This document shows, one piece after another, positions 1-9,757 of a stretch of 64,000 nt of DNA (position 1 is the first letter of the stretch; every line of letters begins with the position of its first letter). This DNA comes from Tenacibaculum sp. M341 (GTDB taxonomy: Bacteria > Bacteroidota > Bacteroidia > Flavobacteriales > Flavobacteriaceae): positions 124,001 through 188,000 of the forward strand of contig NZ_SJXJ01000004.1 of the NCBI RefSeq assembly GCF_004337695.1, read 5' to 3'. The notes beneath the pieces were generated by a model that worked only from the letters and a program-made list of their open reading frames with translations, did not search any database and was not told where the DNA came from. Made by a program: the position numbers and the translations under genes.

Positions 1-405
1 TATAAAGCAACCGAGGCTTACGAAAAAATTCACCCTTCTGATATTGAATTTAAGTTGCCACAACCAAACTATACAGTTCATACTTTGGCGCATATTTCAG
101 AAAAGTATCCTTCTTATCAGTTTAATTTGATAATGGGAGAAGACAATTTGAAAAGTTTGCAGAAGTGGAAAAATTATGAGACTATTTTAGAAAATCATAA
201 TGTATATGTGTATCCTAGAATTTCTGAAGGAATTGTAGAAACTCAATTTGATAATCACCCTAAAATTCATCGTGTAGCAGCACCTATTATAGAAATTTCA
301 TCAACAATGATTCGTAATGGAATTAAAGATGAAAAGAATATGAAACCGCTTTTATCTGATGCTGTTTGGAAATATATTGACGAGATGAATTTTTACAAAA
401 AATAG
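1..405 (+). CDS. nadD: Nicotinate-nucleotide adenylyltransferase, 3' end only
   Basis: The reading frame is open from the first base of the window, so the gene starts upstream; a TTG at 55 is internal. The visible C-terminal ~134 residues carry the NadD signatures LPQPNYTVHTL, IMGEDNLKSLQKW and the substrate-binding stretch EISSTMIRNGI. NadD adenylylates nicotinate mononucleotide to deamido-NAD in NAD biosynthesis in the cytoplasm. The homology is clear, and only the 5' part containing the nucleotide-binding start of the fold is missing. A peptidase gene follows after a short gap that holds its own promoter-like box. Confidence 0.93.
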   Translation, partial: YKATEAYEKIHPSDIEFKLPQPNYTVHTLAHISEKYPSYQFNLIMGEDNLKSLQKWKNYETILENHNVYVYPRISEGIVETQFDNHPKIHRVAAPIIEISSTMIRNGIKDEKNMKPLLSDAVWKYIDEMNFYKK

Positions 406-424
406 TCTTCCTATTTTTTCGTTG

Positions 425-432
425 TATATTTG
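425..432 (+). promoter_or_regulatory. Bacteroidota -7 box (TATATTTG) for the M23 peptidase gene
   Basis: Exact match to the Bacteroidota sigma-ABfr -7 consensus TAnnTTTG, 22 bases before the GTG at 454. It covers the TTG at 430, so translation from 430 is unlikely. No clean -33 TTG lies at the usual spacing. Confidence 0.55.
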
Positions 433-453
433 AGAACACCAAACATAGTAATA

Positions 454-1323
454 GTGGCTAAAAACAAGAAAAAACCTAGTAAGCTAAAACAAAAACTGAC
501 CGATAAATATCGATTGGTAGTTTTAAATGAAGATACTTTTCAAGAGCGTTTCTCTTTAAAATTATCGCGATTGAACGTGTTTGTTTTTGGAGGTATTTTT
601 TCAATCATATTAATTACATTAACCACTTTTTTAATTGCATTTACTTCTTTAAAAGAATATATCCCTGGGTATTCATCAACTAAACTAAAAAAAGATGCAA
701 GTAGGTTAACTTATGAGGCAGATTCATTAAGAACACGTTTAGCTGTTTTAGAAAATTTTACCAAAGCAATTCGTCCTGTGTTAACAGGAGAAATTAAACC
801 AGAAGCAATAGATTCTATCAAAACAGAAGTAAGTAAAAATACCGTGATAGATTATGAAAAGCTAGAACCGTCTGCCAAAGATTTAAAGTTTAGAGAAGAA
901 ATACAAAATAAAGATAGATATGCTTTATCGGCAGGGAACACTAATAAAGCAAAAATTGTGTTTTTTGCTCCTGTAAAAGGAAATCTAACACAGTCATTTA
1001 ATGCAGCCAATAAACATTTTGCTATTGATATTGTAGCAACTACAGGAACTCCTGTAAAAGCCATTGCAGATGGTACCGTAATTTTATCTGGTTGGACAAC
1101 CGAAACAGGTTATACCATTACGGTTCAGCATACCAATAATTATATTTCTGTTTATAAGCATAATGGAGAGTTGTTAAAGCAACAAGGAGATTTTGTAAAG
1201 TCTGGTGAAGCTATTGCAAGTATAGGTTCTACAGGAGAGTTAACTACAGGTCCGCATCTTCATTTTGAGTTATGGCATAACGGCTATCCTGTAAATCCAA
1301 CAAATTACATCAATTTTCAATAA
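454..1323 (+). CDS. Membrane-anchored M23 (LytM) peptidoglycan endopeptidase
   Basis: A 289-residue protein from the GTG at 454 (product begins MAKNKKKPSK, matching flavobacterial homologues). The longer TTG start at 430 overlaps the -7 box and is disfavoured. One transmembrane segment lies at about residues 42-66, then a coiled-coil-like stretch, then a C-terminal LytM domain (about residues 170-289). The domain keeps the HxxxD zinc motif (HFAID) and the HxH motif (HLHFE), so it should be an active zinc endopeptidase that cuts peptide cross-links in the periplasm. A GH3-family gene follows 35 bases downstream on the same strand. Confidence 0.9.
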   Translation: MAKNKKKPSKLKQKLTDKYRLVVLNEDTFQERFSLKLSRLNVFVFGGIFSIILITLTTFLIAFTSLKEYIPGYSSTKLKKDASRLTYEADSLRTRLAVLENFTKAIRPVLTGEIKPEAIDSIKTEVSKNTVIDYEKLEPSAKDLKFREEIQNKDRYALSAGNTNKAKIVFFAPVKGNLTQSFNAANKHFAIDIVATTGTPVKAIADGTVILSGWTTETGYTITVQHTNNYISVYKHNGELLKQQGDFVKSGEAIASIGSTGELTTGPHLHFELWHNGYPVNPTNYINFQ

Positions 1324-1358
1324 ACAATACGCAGTACTAAAAACTTAAAATTTTATAA

Positions 1359-2852
1359 ATGTCTTTAAAATCTTTTTTAGCCATTCCTTTTGCAAAAAAA
1401 GCAGTAAAAAAAGTCCGTAAATGGGCAGACAAACCTCACGAAACTCAACAAAAAGTTTTTCAGTATTTAGTTACAGAGGGTTGCAAAACAGCATTTGGAA
1501 AAGATCATGATTTTGTCTCTATAAATTCATATGAAGATTTTAAAAAGCGTGTACCTGTTAACGATTATGAAGGATTAAGACCTTATGTAGATAGAATGGT
1601 TGCAGGAGAAGAGAATATACTTTGGAAAGGGAAACCAATTTATTTTGCAAAAACATCAGGAACTACTTCTGGAGCTAAATATATTCCTATTACAAAAGAA
1701 TCAATGCCAACACATATAAAATCGGCAAGAAATGCCTTGTTATTTTATATAAATGAAACCAAAGATGCTTCATTTGTGAATGGTAAAATGATTTTCTTAC
1801 AAGGTAGTCCGGTACTTGAAAATAAAAACGGAATTAAATTAGGTAGATTAAGTGGTATTGTAGCGCATTATGTGCCTAATTATTTATTGAAAAATAGATT
1901 GCCAAGTTGGGAGACAAATTGTATTGAAGACTGGGACACTAAAGTAGATAAGGTTGTTGAGGAAACGTTACCTGAAAACATGACGGTAATAAGCGGAATT
2001 CCTTCTTGGGTACAGATGTACTTTGAGAAGTTAATAGATAAAACAGGAAAAACAATTTCAGAGTTGTTTCCAAACTTTAACTTTTTCATTTATGGAGGGG
2101 TGAATTTTGAGCCTTACAAGAATAAATTTGAAGCTTTAATCGGTAAAAAAATCGATTATATAGAATTGTATCCTGCATCAGAAGGTTTTATAGCTTTTCA
2201 AGATTCTCAGAAAGAAAAAGGAATGTTATTGCAGCTAGATTCGGGTATTTTTTATGAATTTATTCCTGCGAATGAATTTTTTGATGAAAATCCAACGCGT
2301 ATTTCTTTAAAAGACGTGCAACTAGGTGTAAATTATGTGATCATTTTAAATACTACTGCTGGGCTGTGGGGGTATAATATTGGAGATACGGTAGAATTTA
2401 CTTCTTTACAGCCATACCGTGTAAAAGTTACAGGTAGAATTAAACACTTTATTTCTGCTTTTGGAGAACATGTAATAGGTAAGGAAGTAGAAAAAGCTTT
2501 GAATGATGCAATTAAAAGAACCACGACCAATATTAGTGAATTTACTGTAGCACCACAAGTGAATCCTACAGATGGTTTACCTTATCATGAATGGTTTATC
2601 GAGTTTGAAAATGAACCAGATAATTTAGAAGAAATGGCTCAAAAAATAGATGCATCTATGCAAGAGCAGAACATTTATTATCAAGATTTAATTGAAGGAA
2701 AAGTATTACGTCCGTTAATTATTAGAAAAGTTAAAAAAGGTGGTTTTCATGAATACATGAAGTCGATTGGTAAATTTGGAGGACAAAATAAGATTCCACA
2801 ACTTTCAGATAATCGAAAAATAGCCGATGTATTAGAAGGGTTTTTAGTGTAG
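1359..2852 (+). CDS. GH3 auxin-responsive-promoter family protein (acyl-adenylate superfamily)
   Basis: A 497-residue protein of the GH3 family, whose plant members adenylate carboxylic acids and conjugate them to amino acids. Visible signatures are the ATP-binding motif KTSGTTSGAKYIPIT near residue 100, ELYPASEGFIAFQ and NTTAGLWGYNIGDTVEF in the middle, and KVTGRIKHFISAFGEHV, typical of the adenylating hinge. Length is normal for bacterial members. The substrate in Flavobacteriia is unknown, so the conjugating activity is inferred from the family. Probably cotranscribed with the peptidase upstream. Confidence 0.88.
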   Translation: MSLKSFLAIPFAKKAVKKVRKWADKPHETQQKVFQYLVTEGCKTAFGKDHDFVSINSYEDFKKRVPVNDYEGLRPYVDRMVAGEENILWKGKPIYFAKTSGTTSGAKYIPITKESMPTHIKSARNALLFYINETKDASFVNGKMIFLQGSPVLENKNGIKLGRLSGIVAHYVPNYLLKNRLPSWETNCIEDWDTKVDKVVEETLPENMTVISGIPSWVQMYFEKLIDKTGKTISELFPNFNFFIYGGVNFEPYKNKFEALIGKKIDYIELYPASEGFIAFQDSQKEKGMLLQLDSGIFYEFIPANEFFDENPTRISLKDVQLGVNYVIILNTTAGLWGYNIGDTVEFTSLQPYRVKVTGRIKHFISAFGEHVIGKEVEKALNDAIKRTTTNISEFTVAPQVNPTDGLPYHEWFIEFENEPDNLEEMAQKIDASMQEQNIYYQDLIEGKVLRPLIIRKVKKGGFHEYMKSIGKFGGQNKIPQLSDNRKIADVLEGFLV

Positions 2853-2995
2853 ATTATTATAGACCAATTTTTTATTAATAACTACAATTAAACTTGATTA
2901 TGTGCTTAGATTAAGAATTAGAGTTACACTAAAACAATTTATGTAGCTATTTTTACGTATTATTACATGAAAGTTTTAAAGCTGTGATCCCTAAA

Positions 2996-4675
2996 ATGAG
3001 TTTTAATATAAGTTATAAATTACTTTTTTTCCTTTTTTGGTGTAATATAATTGTTGCACAATCTTCATTTGAAATTTTATTTAAAGAAGAAAAGTATAAC
3101 GAGTTAGTTGAACGAGTTATAGCTAAAGAGCGTAATGAAAAACTGACTATTAATGAATACTTTTACTTGTCTAAATCGTATAGTAAATTAGATAGACAGT
3201 TTGAGAGTTTATTAATTTTAAATAACATTATACCTCAATTAATAGTGCTAAATGATATTCCAAATTTAGCAATTGCTTATAATTTAAAATCTGAGAACTT
3301 AGTTGATCTTGATAAAGCAGATGAAGGAGCTGTTTTTTGTAGTAATGCAATTACAGAGCTAGAAGAAAAAGAAGCTCCATATGTACAAGAACTGTGTCTT
3401 AAATGTGGAATTCTGTATAATTTATCTGGAGCGTATGAAAAAGCATATGATGTCTTTCAAAAAATAGAGAGAAAGAAAATCAAAGAAACCATGAATTATG
3501 TGAGTAACTATGCTTTCATTCTGGTAAACACAGAAAGATTTGATACTGCTTTACAGTATTTAAAGAAAGCCGCTGACATAAGTTTTAAAACAGATGATAA
3601 AAAGTATGCAGGTATTATTTTACACAATATAGGCAGAGTTTTTATTAAGCAAAAAAAGTGGAAAGAAGCTCGTAAGTATTTAGACTCTGCATCATTACCT
3701 ATAGGGAAATCGGGAGATGTAAATGAACGAAAAAAACTATATATCACGTATTACAACTATTTTTTACATCAAAGAGAAGTTGTTAAAAGTAAAATAGTTT
3801 TAGAAAGAATAGATGAACTAAATAAACGAATCTATACAAAAAGAATAGATAGAAGAACTAAGGAGCTAGCAACAATAAATAGTAGGAAAAATGTTTTAAA
3901 TAAAAGAGTGTCAGTTATTAGTTCTGAATTAGAAACAAGAAAAGAAACACGACTGATTATTTTTATTTTATTAATTACTGTTGTAATGATACTAACATCT
4001 TGGGTGTTGTTTATTCGTTATAGAAATACAAAATTGAAGTATGAACAAGTTGTTAATGAACAGGAGTTGTTATCGTCTCAAATGACGCCACACTTTATTT
4101 TTAATGCATTGTCAATATTGCAAGGAATGGTGCTGAATAAAGAACAAAAAAATGCATCATTGTATGTGTCTAAATTCTCCAATATTTTAAAATTCATTAC
4201 TAACAGTTCGGGTAAAAGTTTTATCAGTTTACAACAAGAAATATCAATATTAAAAGATTACGTTGATTTACAAAATCTCAGTACTAAAAAGAACATTCAA
4301 TTTATTATAAAGAAAGAGTTTGAAGCAGAGGTGTTAATTCCGTCTATGATATTACAGCCTTTTATAGAGAATTCGATTATTCATGGATTTAAAGAACATA
4401 TTGAAGATCCAACAATTACGATCAACTTTAAATTAAAAGATAAAATTATTGATTGTACTATTACAGATAATGGAGTTGGACTTTTATCTGGTGAGAAAAA
4501 ACAAATAAAAGATAAAACGTCTTTAGCTACTCAAATAGTAGAAGATAGATTTGAAATTTTATCCCAAAAGCTGAATGACGAATTTTTCGTTACCATTCAA
4601 GACTTAAAATTTCAAAATAAAAAAGGGACATTAGTAAACTTACAATTGCCTTATCAAAAAAATAAGAGTATTTAA
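2996..4675 (+). CDS. TPR-containing LytS-type sensor histidine kinase
   Basis: ATG at 2996 is preferred to a GTG at 2984 in the same frame. N-terminal signal peptide ending near VAQ, then a periplasmic TPR-like region, one membrane segment at about residues 320-342, and a cytoplasmic His_kinase/HATPase pair. The phospho-acceptor motif MTPHFIFNAL places the histidine at about residue 366. The N-box (ENSIIHG) and G-box (DNGVGL) are intact, so the kinase should be active. The stop overlaps the start of a paralogous gene (TAATG), and a LytTR response regulator follows, giving a three-gene signalling operon. Confidence 0.88.
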   Translation: MSFNISYKLLFFLFWCNIIVAQSSFEILFKEEKYNELVERVIAKERNEKLTINEYFYLSKSYSKLDRQFESLLILNNIIPQLIVLNDIPNLAIAYNLKSENLVDLDKADEGAVFCSNAITELEEKEAPYVQELCLKCGILYNLSGAYEKAYDVFQKIERKKIKETMNYVSNYAFILVNTERFDTALQYLKKAADISFKTDDKKYAGIILHNIGRVFIKQKKWKEARKYLDSASLPIGKSGDVNERKKLYITYYNYFLHQREVVKSKIVLERIDELNKRIYTKRIDRRTKELATINSRKNVLNKRVSVISSELETRKETRLIIFILLITVVMILTSWVLFIRYRNTKLKYEQVVNEQELLSSQMTPHFIFNALSILQGMVLNKEQKNASLYVSKFSNILKFITNSSGKSFISLQQEISILKDYVDLQNLSTKKNIQFIIKKEFEAEVLIPSMILQPFIENSIIHGFKEHIEDPTITINFKLKDKIIDCTITDNGVGLLSGEKKQIKDKTSLATQIVEDRFEILSQKLNDEFFVTIQDLKFQNKKGTLVNLQLPYQKNKSI

Positions 4676-6429
4676 TGAGAAGAGATTATATGCATATAAG
4701 AATTATTTTCCTTCTAATGAGTTTACTCTATAGTTTTTCATTAGTAGCACAAAAAGATACTGTTAGAATTATTCAAGATAATGCTGTAAAGCTTCCTACT
4801 AAATTCAAAAAAGATTCAACATTAAATGTTGCTTATTTAGATACTTTATTTGCTAAAAGAGCTTTTAAAGATATTATAGATATTCTATCGGAAAAGCAGC
4901 TAAAAGACACACTTAGTTTTGAAGAGTATATTTTATTGTCAAGATCCTACGGAAGGACCAAAAAGTATGTTACAGGATATGTGCTTACTGAAGAGATGAT
5001 AAAAAAAGCACAAGAACAAAATGATACTCTTAATTTGTTAGAAGCCTTAAATTTAAAGGCAGAACACATGATTGACCTAAATCAGATAAAAAAAGGATCT
5101 CGTTATTGCGATTCAATTACGCCTTTTTTCAGAAAAAAAGATTCTGTATTGTTTATGAGATTATGTTTTAAATGTGGTTTGTTCTATAAGTACGAAGGGA
5201 AGTTACAGAAAGCATATGAATCTTATAAGAAAATTACATTAGAGAAATACAGAAAACTCACACTCTTTAAAAATAATTTTGGAATTATTTTAATTGATTT
5301 AAAGAAGTATGATGAAGCTGTTGAACTCATATCAGAATCTTTAGAAATAGCAAAAAAAAGAAATGATATTTATGCAGATTTAAATATATATTACAACAAT
5401 ATAGCCTCTATATATTTAAAAAAGAGAGATTTTAAAAATGCTAAAATTTATCTAGATTCAGCTTATGCCTCCATAAAAGATGGAAGCAGGAAAGCAAGTG
5501 AAATAACGATTTTAGATAACTACTATGATCTCTACAGAGAACAAGGGGATATAGAAGAAGCGTATGATTACTTAAATAAGATGTTTCTATTAAATGAATC
5601 GATTTTAAAAGATCGGTATGAAGAGAAAATTCAAATGATAGAAGCAGCCAATAAAAGAGAAGGTTTATTGGTGAAAAGAGTTAAGTATGTTAGAGATGAG
5701 TTAAGCGATACCAAGAAGAATATTTTAAGAGGAACCTTATTTTTATTATCGTTAATTTTTGTGTTGATATTGTTGTTTTTCTTTTTTAAAAACAGAAGTA
5801 TTCAAGCATCATATGAAAAAGTTTTAGTGAATCAAAAATTAGGACAGGTAAAATTGAATCCAGATAATATATCGCATTCTTTGCAAGTAATGCAAAACAT
5901 GATTGACTCAAAAGATAAGAAGACAGTTGTCTTTATATCAAGGTTCTCAAAGCTTTTAAGAGCTGTTTTAGAAAGTTCAAGGAAAATATTTATTCCACTG
6001 ACAGAAGAAAAGAATATATTAGAATACTATTTAAAAGTTCAAGAGTTAGAACAAACTTCAAAGTTTACTTTTCAGATTACAATAGATGAAGAATCAGAGT
6101 TTTTAGAACCTCAAATTCCGCCAATGTTATTACAGAAGTATTTAGAACATAGCATTCAAAGAATAGATGAGGTAAAAGAAGGAGTATTAAATTTGAAAAT
6201 AGATTTTATTTTTGAAAACGATCAGTTATATTCTGTTTTTACAAGCAATTTAAAAAGAGAAGAGACGTTTCATAAGTTGTTAGAAGAAGAAATGGAAAAG
6301 TCAAAGAAAGTACTAGAAGTATTTTCTAAAAAAACCAGTGTATCATCAGATATCAGTGTTAGCTATGTAGGTGAAGAAGAAAATCAACAAACAAACATCA
6401 AAATTAAGATACCTTATAAAATCAATTAA
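4675..6429 (+). CDS. TPR-containing degenerate histidine kinase (pseudokinase) paralog
   Basis: A 584-residue paralog of the preceding kinase with the same order: signal peptide, TPR region, membrane segment (about residues 352-370), His_kinase-like and ATPase-like regions. The catalytic residues are lost: MTPHFIFNAL of the neighbour aligns with KLNPDNISHSL, so the acceptor histidine becomes aspartate at about residue 397; the N-box reads EHSIQRI and no GxG ATP-lid motif is visible. The reading frame is intact, which argues for a retained non-catalytic role such as heterodimer partner or ligand sensor. Overlaps the upstream stop by one base; the regulator gene starts two bases after its stop. 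Confidence 0.85.
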   Translation: MRRDYMHIRIIFLLMSLLYSFSLVAQKDTVRIIQDNAVKLPTKFKKDSTLNVAYLDTLFAKRAFKDIIDILSEKQLKDTLSFEEYILLSRSYGRTKKYVTGYVLTEEMIKKAQEQNDTLNLLEALNLKAEHMIDLNQIKKGSRYCDSITPFFRKKDSVLFMRLCFKCGLFYKYEGKLQKAYESYKKITLEKYRKLTLFKNNFGIILIDLKKYDEAVELISESLEIAKKRNDIYADLNIYYNNIASIYLKKRDFKNAKIYLDSAYASIKDGSRKASEITILDNYYDLYREQGDIEEAYDYLNKMFLLNESILKDRYEEKIQMIEAANKREGLLVKRVKYVRDELSDTKKNILRGTLFLLSLIFVLILLFFFFKNRSIQASYEKVLVNQKLGQVKLNPDNISHSLQVMQNMIDSKDKKTVVFISRFSKLLRAVLESSRKIFIPLTEEKNILEYYLKVQELEQTSKFTFQITIDEESEFLEPQIPPMLLQKYLEHSIQRIDEVKEGVLNLKIDFIFENDQLYSVFTSNLKREETFHKLLEEEMEKSKKVLEVFSKKTSVSSDISVSYVGEEENQQTNIKIKIPYKIN

Positions 6430-6431
6430 CC

Positions 6432-7160
6432 ATGATTAAAGCATTAATTGTTGAAGACGAACTGTACATAAGAAAAGGATTAATTTCTATGATTGAATCG
6501 CTTGATAAAAACATAGATATTGTAGGTGAATGCGAAAGTGTACAAGAAGCAGTTACAGTAACCAAAGCTTGTAAGCCAGATTTAATTTTTTTAGATATTA
6601 ATTTAAAAGGTGGACTTGCATTTGATTTTTTAGAAAAAGTAGAAGATTTATCTTTTCAAATTATCTTTATAACTGCCTATGATCAATATGCTTTACAAGC
6701 TATAAAAAATGGGGCATTAGATTATATTCTAAAACCTGTAGATATAGAAGAGCTAGAAAAAGCAATTGATAAGGTAAAGGATGTAAAAGAAGATAGAACC
6801 GAACATCTAAAAATTGTAAAAGACCAATTTGCAGGGAATAAAAAAGAACATTTAGTACTTAGATTACAAGAAGGATATCAAATAATACGATTTGATACGT
6901 TAATGTATTGTCAGTCAGATAAAGGATATACTACTTTTTATTTAGAAGATAAAAAATCATACATCGCATCGAAACCAATTAAAGAATTCGAAGAGCAATT
7001 ACCTGATGAAATGTTTGTAAGAACTCATCAATCATACGTGGTAAATTTAAAGTACGTTGATAAGTTTGATAAAACGGGCTATATTTTCTTAAAATCAGGA
7101 CAAAAAATTCCTGTTTCAACAAGAAAGAAAGAAGAGTTTGTAGCACGTTTATTTAAATAA
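6432..7160 (+). CDS. LytTR-family response regulator
   Basis: A 242-residue two-domain regulator. The receiver domain (residues 1-120) has the acidic pair VEDE, the phospho-accepting aspartate at residue 55 (LIFLD), the switch threonine in FITAYD and the lysine in ILKPVD. The C-terminal LytTR DNA-binding domain (about 140-242) contains FVRTHQSYVVNLKYV and the terminal VSTRKKEEF. It is the evident partner of the two kinases immediately upstream. Targets are unknown; the lipoprotein gene 110 bases downstream is one candidate. Confidence 0.92.
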   Translation: MIKALIVEDELYIRKGLISMIESLDKNIDIVGECESVQEAVTVTKACKPDLIFLDINLKGGLAFDFLEKVEDLSFQIIFITAYDQYALQAIKNGALDYILKPVDIEELEKAIDKVKDVKEDRTEHLKIVKDQFAGNKKEHLVLRLQEGYQIIRFDTLMYCQSDKGYTTFYLEDKKSYIASKPIKEFEEQLPDEMFVRTHQSYVVNLKYVDKFDKTGYIFLKSGQKIPVSTRKKEEFVARLFK

Positions 7161-7273
7161 CGATTCTTAAAAAAAAATCAAATATTTACGAAGTTAGCGC
7201 GAATATATATTCCCGATTTATAAATCATGTGTAGTTACCTACTTTTACAGATATATCTCTGTAAAATATTGTG

Positions 7274-7825
7274 ATGAAAATCAGGTTTTTAATTCTGGCT
7301 ATTTTAGTTTGTATTGCACTTACTTCCTGTGAAAAGGAAGTCTATGACAATACAATAAACGGTTTTAGCCAATTAGAAAGTGATCTTATAAGCAAATTTG
7401 GAAAAAAGTCTTACTTCACAGATTTTATTATAAATGTAAATGAGCAAGAAAAATTAGAGGTAAATTTATTAGTAACAGATAATCCATACAATTATAAAAT
7501 GTTTGGATGGAACTACAAAAACGGAAAGTGGAAAAAAGTTACAGAGGTAGATTTAGAACTAGAAAACGGTGATATTAAAGATTATTTATACTCCATTCAA
7601 GATCAGGTGAATATTGTGAAAATAGGTTTTTTGGTAGAAAAAACTTTAAGTACTATTTTTAACGGTGATATAGGTGATTTAAAATTGAAACGGATTGAGA
7701 TTATTTCTCCTAATAAAGGAAAAAAAACAAAATTAGGATACATTATCGAATGTGTTTCTGGTGAGAAAAAAATATGCGATTACTACAATTTACAAGGTCA
7801 TTTAGTCAAACAAGAAATCAATTAA
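7274..7825 (+). CDS. Uncharacterised lipoprotein
   Basis: A 183-residue protein from the ATG at 7274 (a GTG at 7271 is the alternative). A lipoprotein signal peptide ends in the lipobox ALTSC, so the mature protein should be lipid-anchored facing the periplasm. The rest is Lys- and Glu-rich with alternating hydrophobic residues, suggesting beta structure. I recognise no family. It follows the LytTR regulator and precedes a DUF4349 membrane protein by 18 bases, so the pair may be co-expressed. Confidence 0.75.
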   Translation: MKIRFLILAILVCIALTSCEKEVYDNTINGFSQLESDLISKFGKKSYFTDFIINVNEQEKLEVNLLVTDNPYNYKMFGWNYKNGKWKKVTEVDLELENGDIKDYLYSIQDQVNIVKIGFLVEKTLSTIFNGDIGDLKLKRIEIISPNKGKKTKLGYIIECVSGEKKICDYYNLQGHLVKQEIN

Positions 7826-7843
7826 ATTAAAATAAAAATAGGC

Positions 7844-8710
7844 ATGAATGAGTATTTCAAAAAAAGGATAAAAAAGATAGTTTTTAGGTTTGTAATACTC
7901 TTTCTAGCCTTATTTATCTTCAGATTTATTTACGGTTACACAAAAACGATAGATCAATCATCAAATGAAATCTCATTTTTTCAAAGTATATCTGAAGTAA
8001 GAAAAAATTACGCTTCAAAAAAGTATCAAGCAAATGCTTCTGGTAACCAGGTGAATACTCAAGTAGATCAGAAATATGAAAAAGTAGCAGAAATCCGAAC
8101 TAAATCATCGAAGTTTGAAGCAGAAGAAAAATCAGTTAGAGGAAAAGTTTCAGGTTTTAATGCATTAATTCAGTTTGAACAAAAAAGCGGAAATAAGGGG
8201 CGTAGAAAGTTAGATTTACTTATTGGAGTACCACCGCAAAATTTTGATTCGTTATATCATCATCTTACCAAAATAGGAAAAGTACAAGCAAAACAGATTA
8301 CCAAAAAAGACAAAACAAACGAATATAAAGAACTGAATGCTAAACAAAAATCACTTCAAAAAATAAGAGCTTCATTAATTGAATTAAAATCGAAACAAGG
8401 AAAAATTAATGAATATGTTGAGCTTGAAAATAGGATTTTAAATATAGAGCAACAATTGCAAGAGTTAGGAGTAAGTTTGGGTGATTTTGATAATGAGAAT
8501 GAGTTTTGTACAATTAAATTTTCTTTATTAGAAGGAAAAGAAGTTAAAATAGGGATTTTACAACGTGTAAAAGTAGCTTTAGAATGGACTGTTAAAATGT
8601 ATTTAAGAATGATAACATCGTTATTTTTTATAACACTAGCAGCTTACTTTTTTGTTGTGATAATTGATAAGTTAAAAGTATTACAACGTGTTTTTGAAGA
8701 CCGTGATTAA
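7844..8710 (+). CDS. DUF4349-type membrane protein
   Basis: 288 residues. An N-terminal membrane segment at about residues 12-30 and a second near 245-270 flank a periplasmic region with a long Lys/Glu-rich coiled coil. The stretch YKELNAKQKSLQKIRASL, the ENRILNIEQQLQEL helix and the following CTIKFSLLE strand match the general layout of DUF4349 proteins. Function is unknown; family members are envelope proteins. No enzymatic motif is visible. Confidence 0.72.
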   Translation: MNEYFKKRIKKIVFRFVILFLALFIFRFIYGYTKTIDQSSNEISFFQSISEVRKNYASKKYQANASGNQVNTQVDQKYEKVAEIRTKSSKFEAEEKSVRGKVSGFNALIQFEQKSGNKGRRKLDLLIGVPPQNFDSLYHHLTKIGKVQAKQITKKDKTNEYKELNAKQKSLQKIRASLIELKSKQGKINEYVELENRILNIEQQLQELGVSLGDFDNENEFCTIKFSLLEGKEVKIGILQRVKVALEWTVKMYLRMITSLFFITLAAYFFVVIIDKLKVLQRVFEDRD

Positions 8711-8875
8711 GCTTGGTAAGTATTGAGTTTTTTGTGTGCAATAAATAGATGAACCTATACGTTTTGATGTTTTTTAAAACAACCATATGTTGGTTTTGTA
8801 AAAAATACCTTAAAAAACGCAAAGCTTTACTGCTATACAGCAAATATTTGTAACTTGCACTTTAAAATAAAACGA

Positions 8876-9754
8876 ATGACTAATTCTTTCGATTCTTTTC
8901 AAAAACGCCGTTTGCGATCGTCTTATGCTTCTGTAATTATAAGTATTGCTTTGGTTTTGTTTATGATTGGTATTTTAGGACTCATCGTGTTAAAATCAAC
9001 CAAAGTAGCAAATCACTTTAAACAAGAAGTGGTGATGTCGCTATTTTTTAAAGATGAGGTAACCAAAGAACAAATTACAACTTTTAGAGAAGAGTTATCT
9101 AAAGAAGTTTTTACAAGAGATTTAGTTTTTATATCGAAAGAAGATGCAGCAAAAACATATAGCGAAGATTTAGGAGAAGATTTTTTAGAATTTTTAGGTA
9201 CAAATCCTCTTAAAAACGGAGTTGATTTACATTTAAAAGCAGCTTATGTTACTCCTGAAAAAATGCAAGAACTTCAAGAAAAGTTCAGTAAAAATGTTTT
9301 TATAGCAGATGTTTCTTACGACAAACCATTGGTTGAACAATTAACCAAAAACATACAAAAAATAAGTTTTTGGTTATTAATAATCAGTTCCTTCTTTGTA
9401 GTTGTATCTGTAATACTTATCAATAGTTCTATTCGCTTATCTATTTATGCTAAGCGTTTTAATATTAAAACAATGCAAATGGTAGGTGCTACAAAACGAT
9501 TTATTAGAAAACCATTTATTTGGCAAAGTATACAATTAGGAATAGTTGGTGCGTTTTTAGCTTTAGTAGGTTTAGCTATTGTAATTTATTACATAGATCA
9601 AAATGTACCAGCCTTAGAACTATTTAAAGATTATTTATCATTAACATATCTTGCAGTAGGTATATTAACCGCTTCATTTATTATTACTTGGTTAAGTACT
9701 TATTTTGCAACACAACGATTTTTAAATCTACAAACTAACGATTTATATTATTAA
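8876..9754 (+). CDS. ftsX: Cell-division ABC-transporter-like permease FtsX
   Basis: The ATG at 8876 gives 292 residues; a TTG at 8855 in the same frame is unlikely. Short basic cytoplasmic N-terminus, first membrane helix at about 20-42, a periplasmic domain of ~130 residues (FKDEVTKEQI through VSYDKPLVEQL), then three C-terminal helices, the FtsX topology. FtsX works with FtsE at the divisome to activate peptidoglycan hydrolases. ftsE is not next to it here. It leads the run ftsX - DUF3098 - uppP - truB with gaps of 2-4 bases, a conserved flavobacterial operon. Confidence 0.9.
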   Translation: MTNSFDSFQKRRLRSSYASVIISIALVLFMIGILGLIVLKSTKVANHFKQEVVMSLFFKDEVTKEQITTFREELSKEVFTRDLVFISKEDAAKTYSEDLGEDFLEFLGTNPLKNGVDLHLKAAYVTPEKMQELQEKFSKNVFIADVSYDKPLVEQLTKNIQKISFWLLIISSFFVVVSVILINSSIRLSIYAKRFNIKTMQMVGATKRFIRKPFIWQSIQLGIVGAFLALVGLAIVIYYIDQNVPALELFKDYLSLTYLAVGILTASFIITWLSTYFATQRFLNLQTNDLYY

Positions 9755-9757
9755 ACT

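Noticed and set aside
430-453. TTG at 430 as the start of the M23 peptidase
   Set aside because: It overlaps an exact -7 box and homologues begin MAK, matching the GTG at 454.
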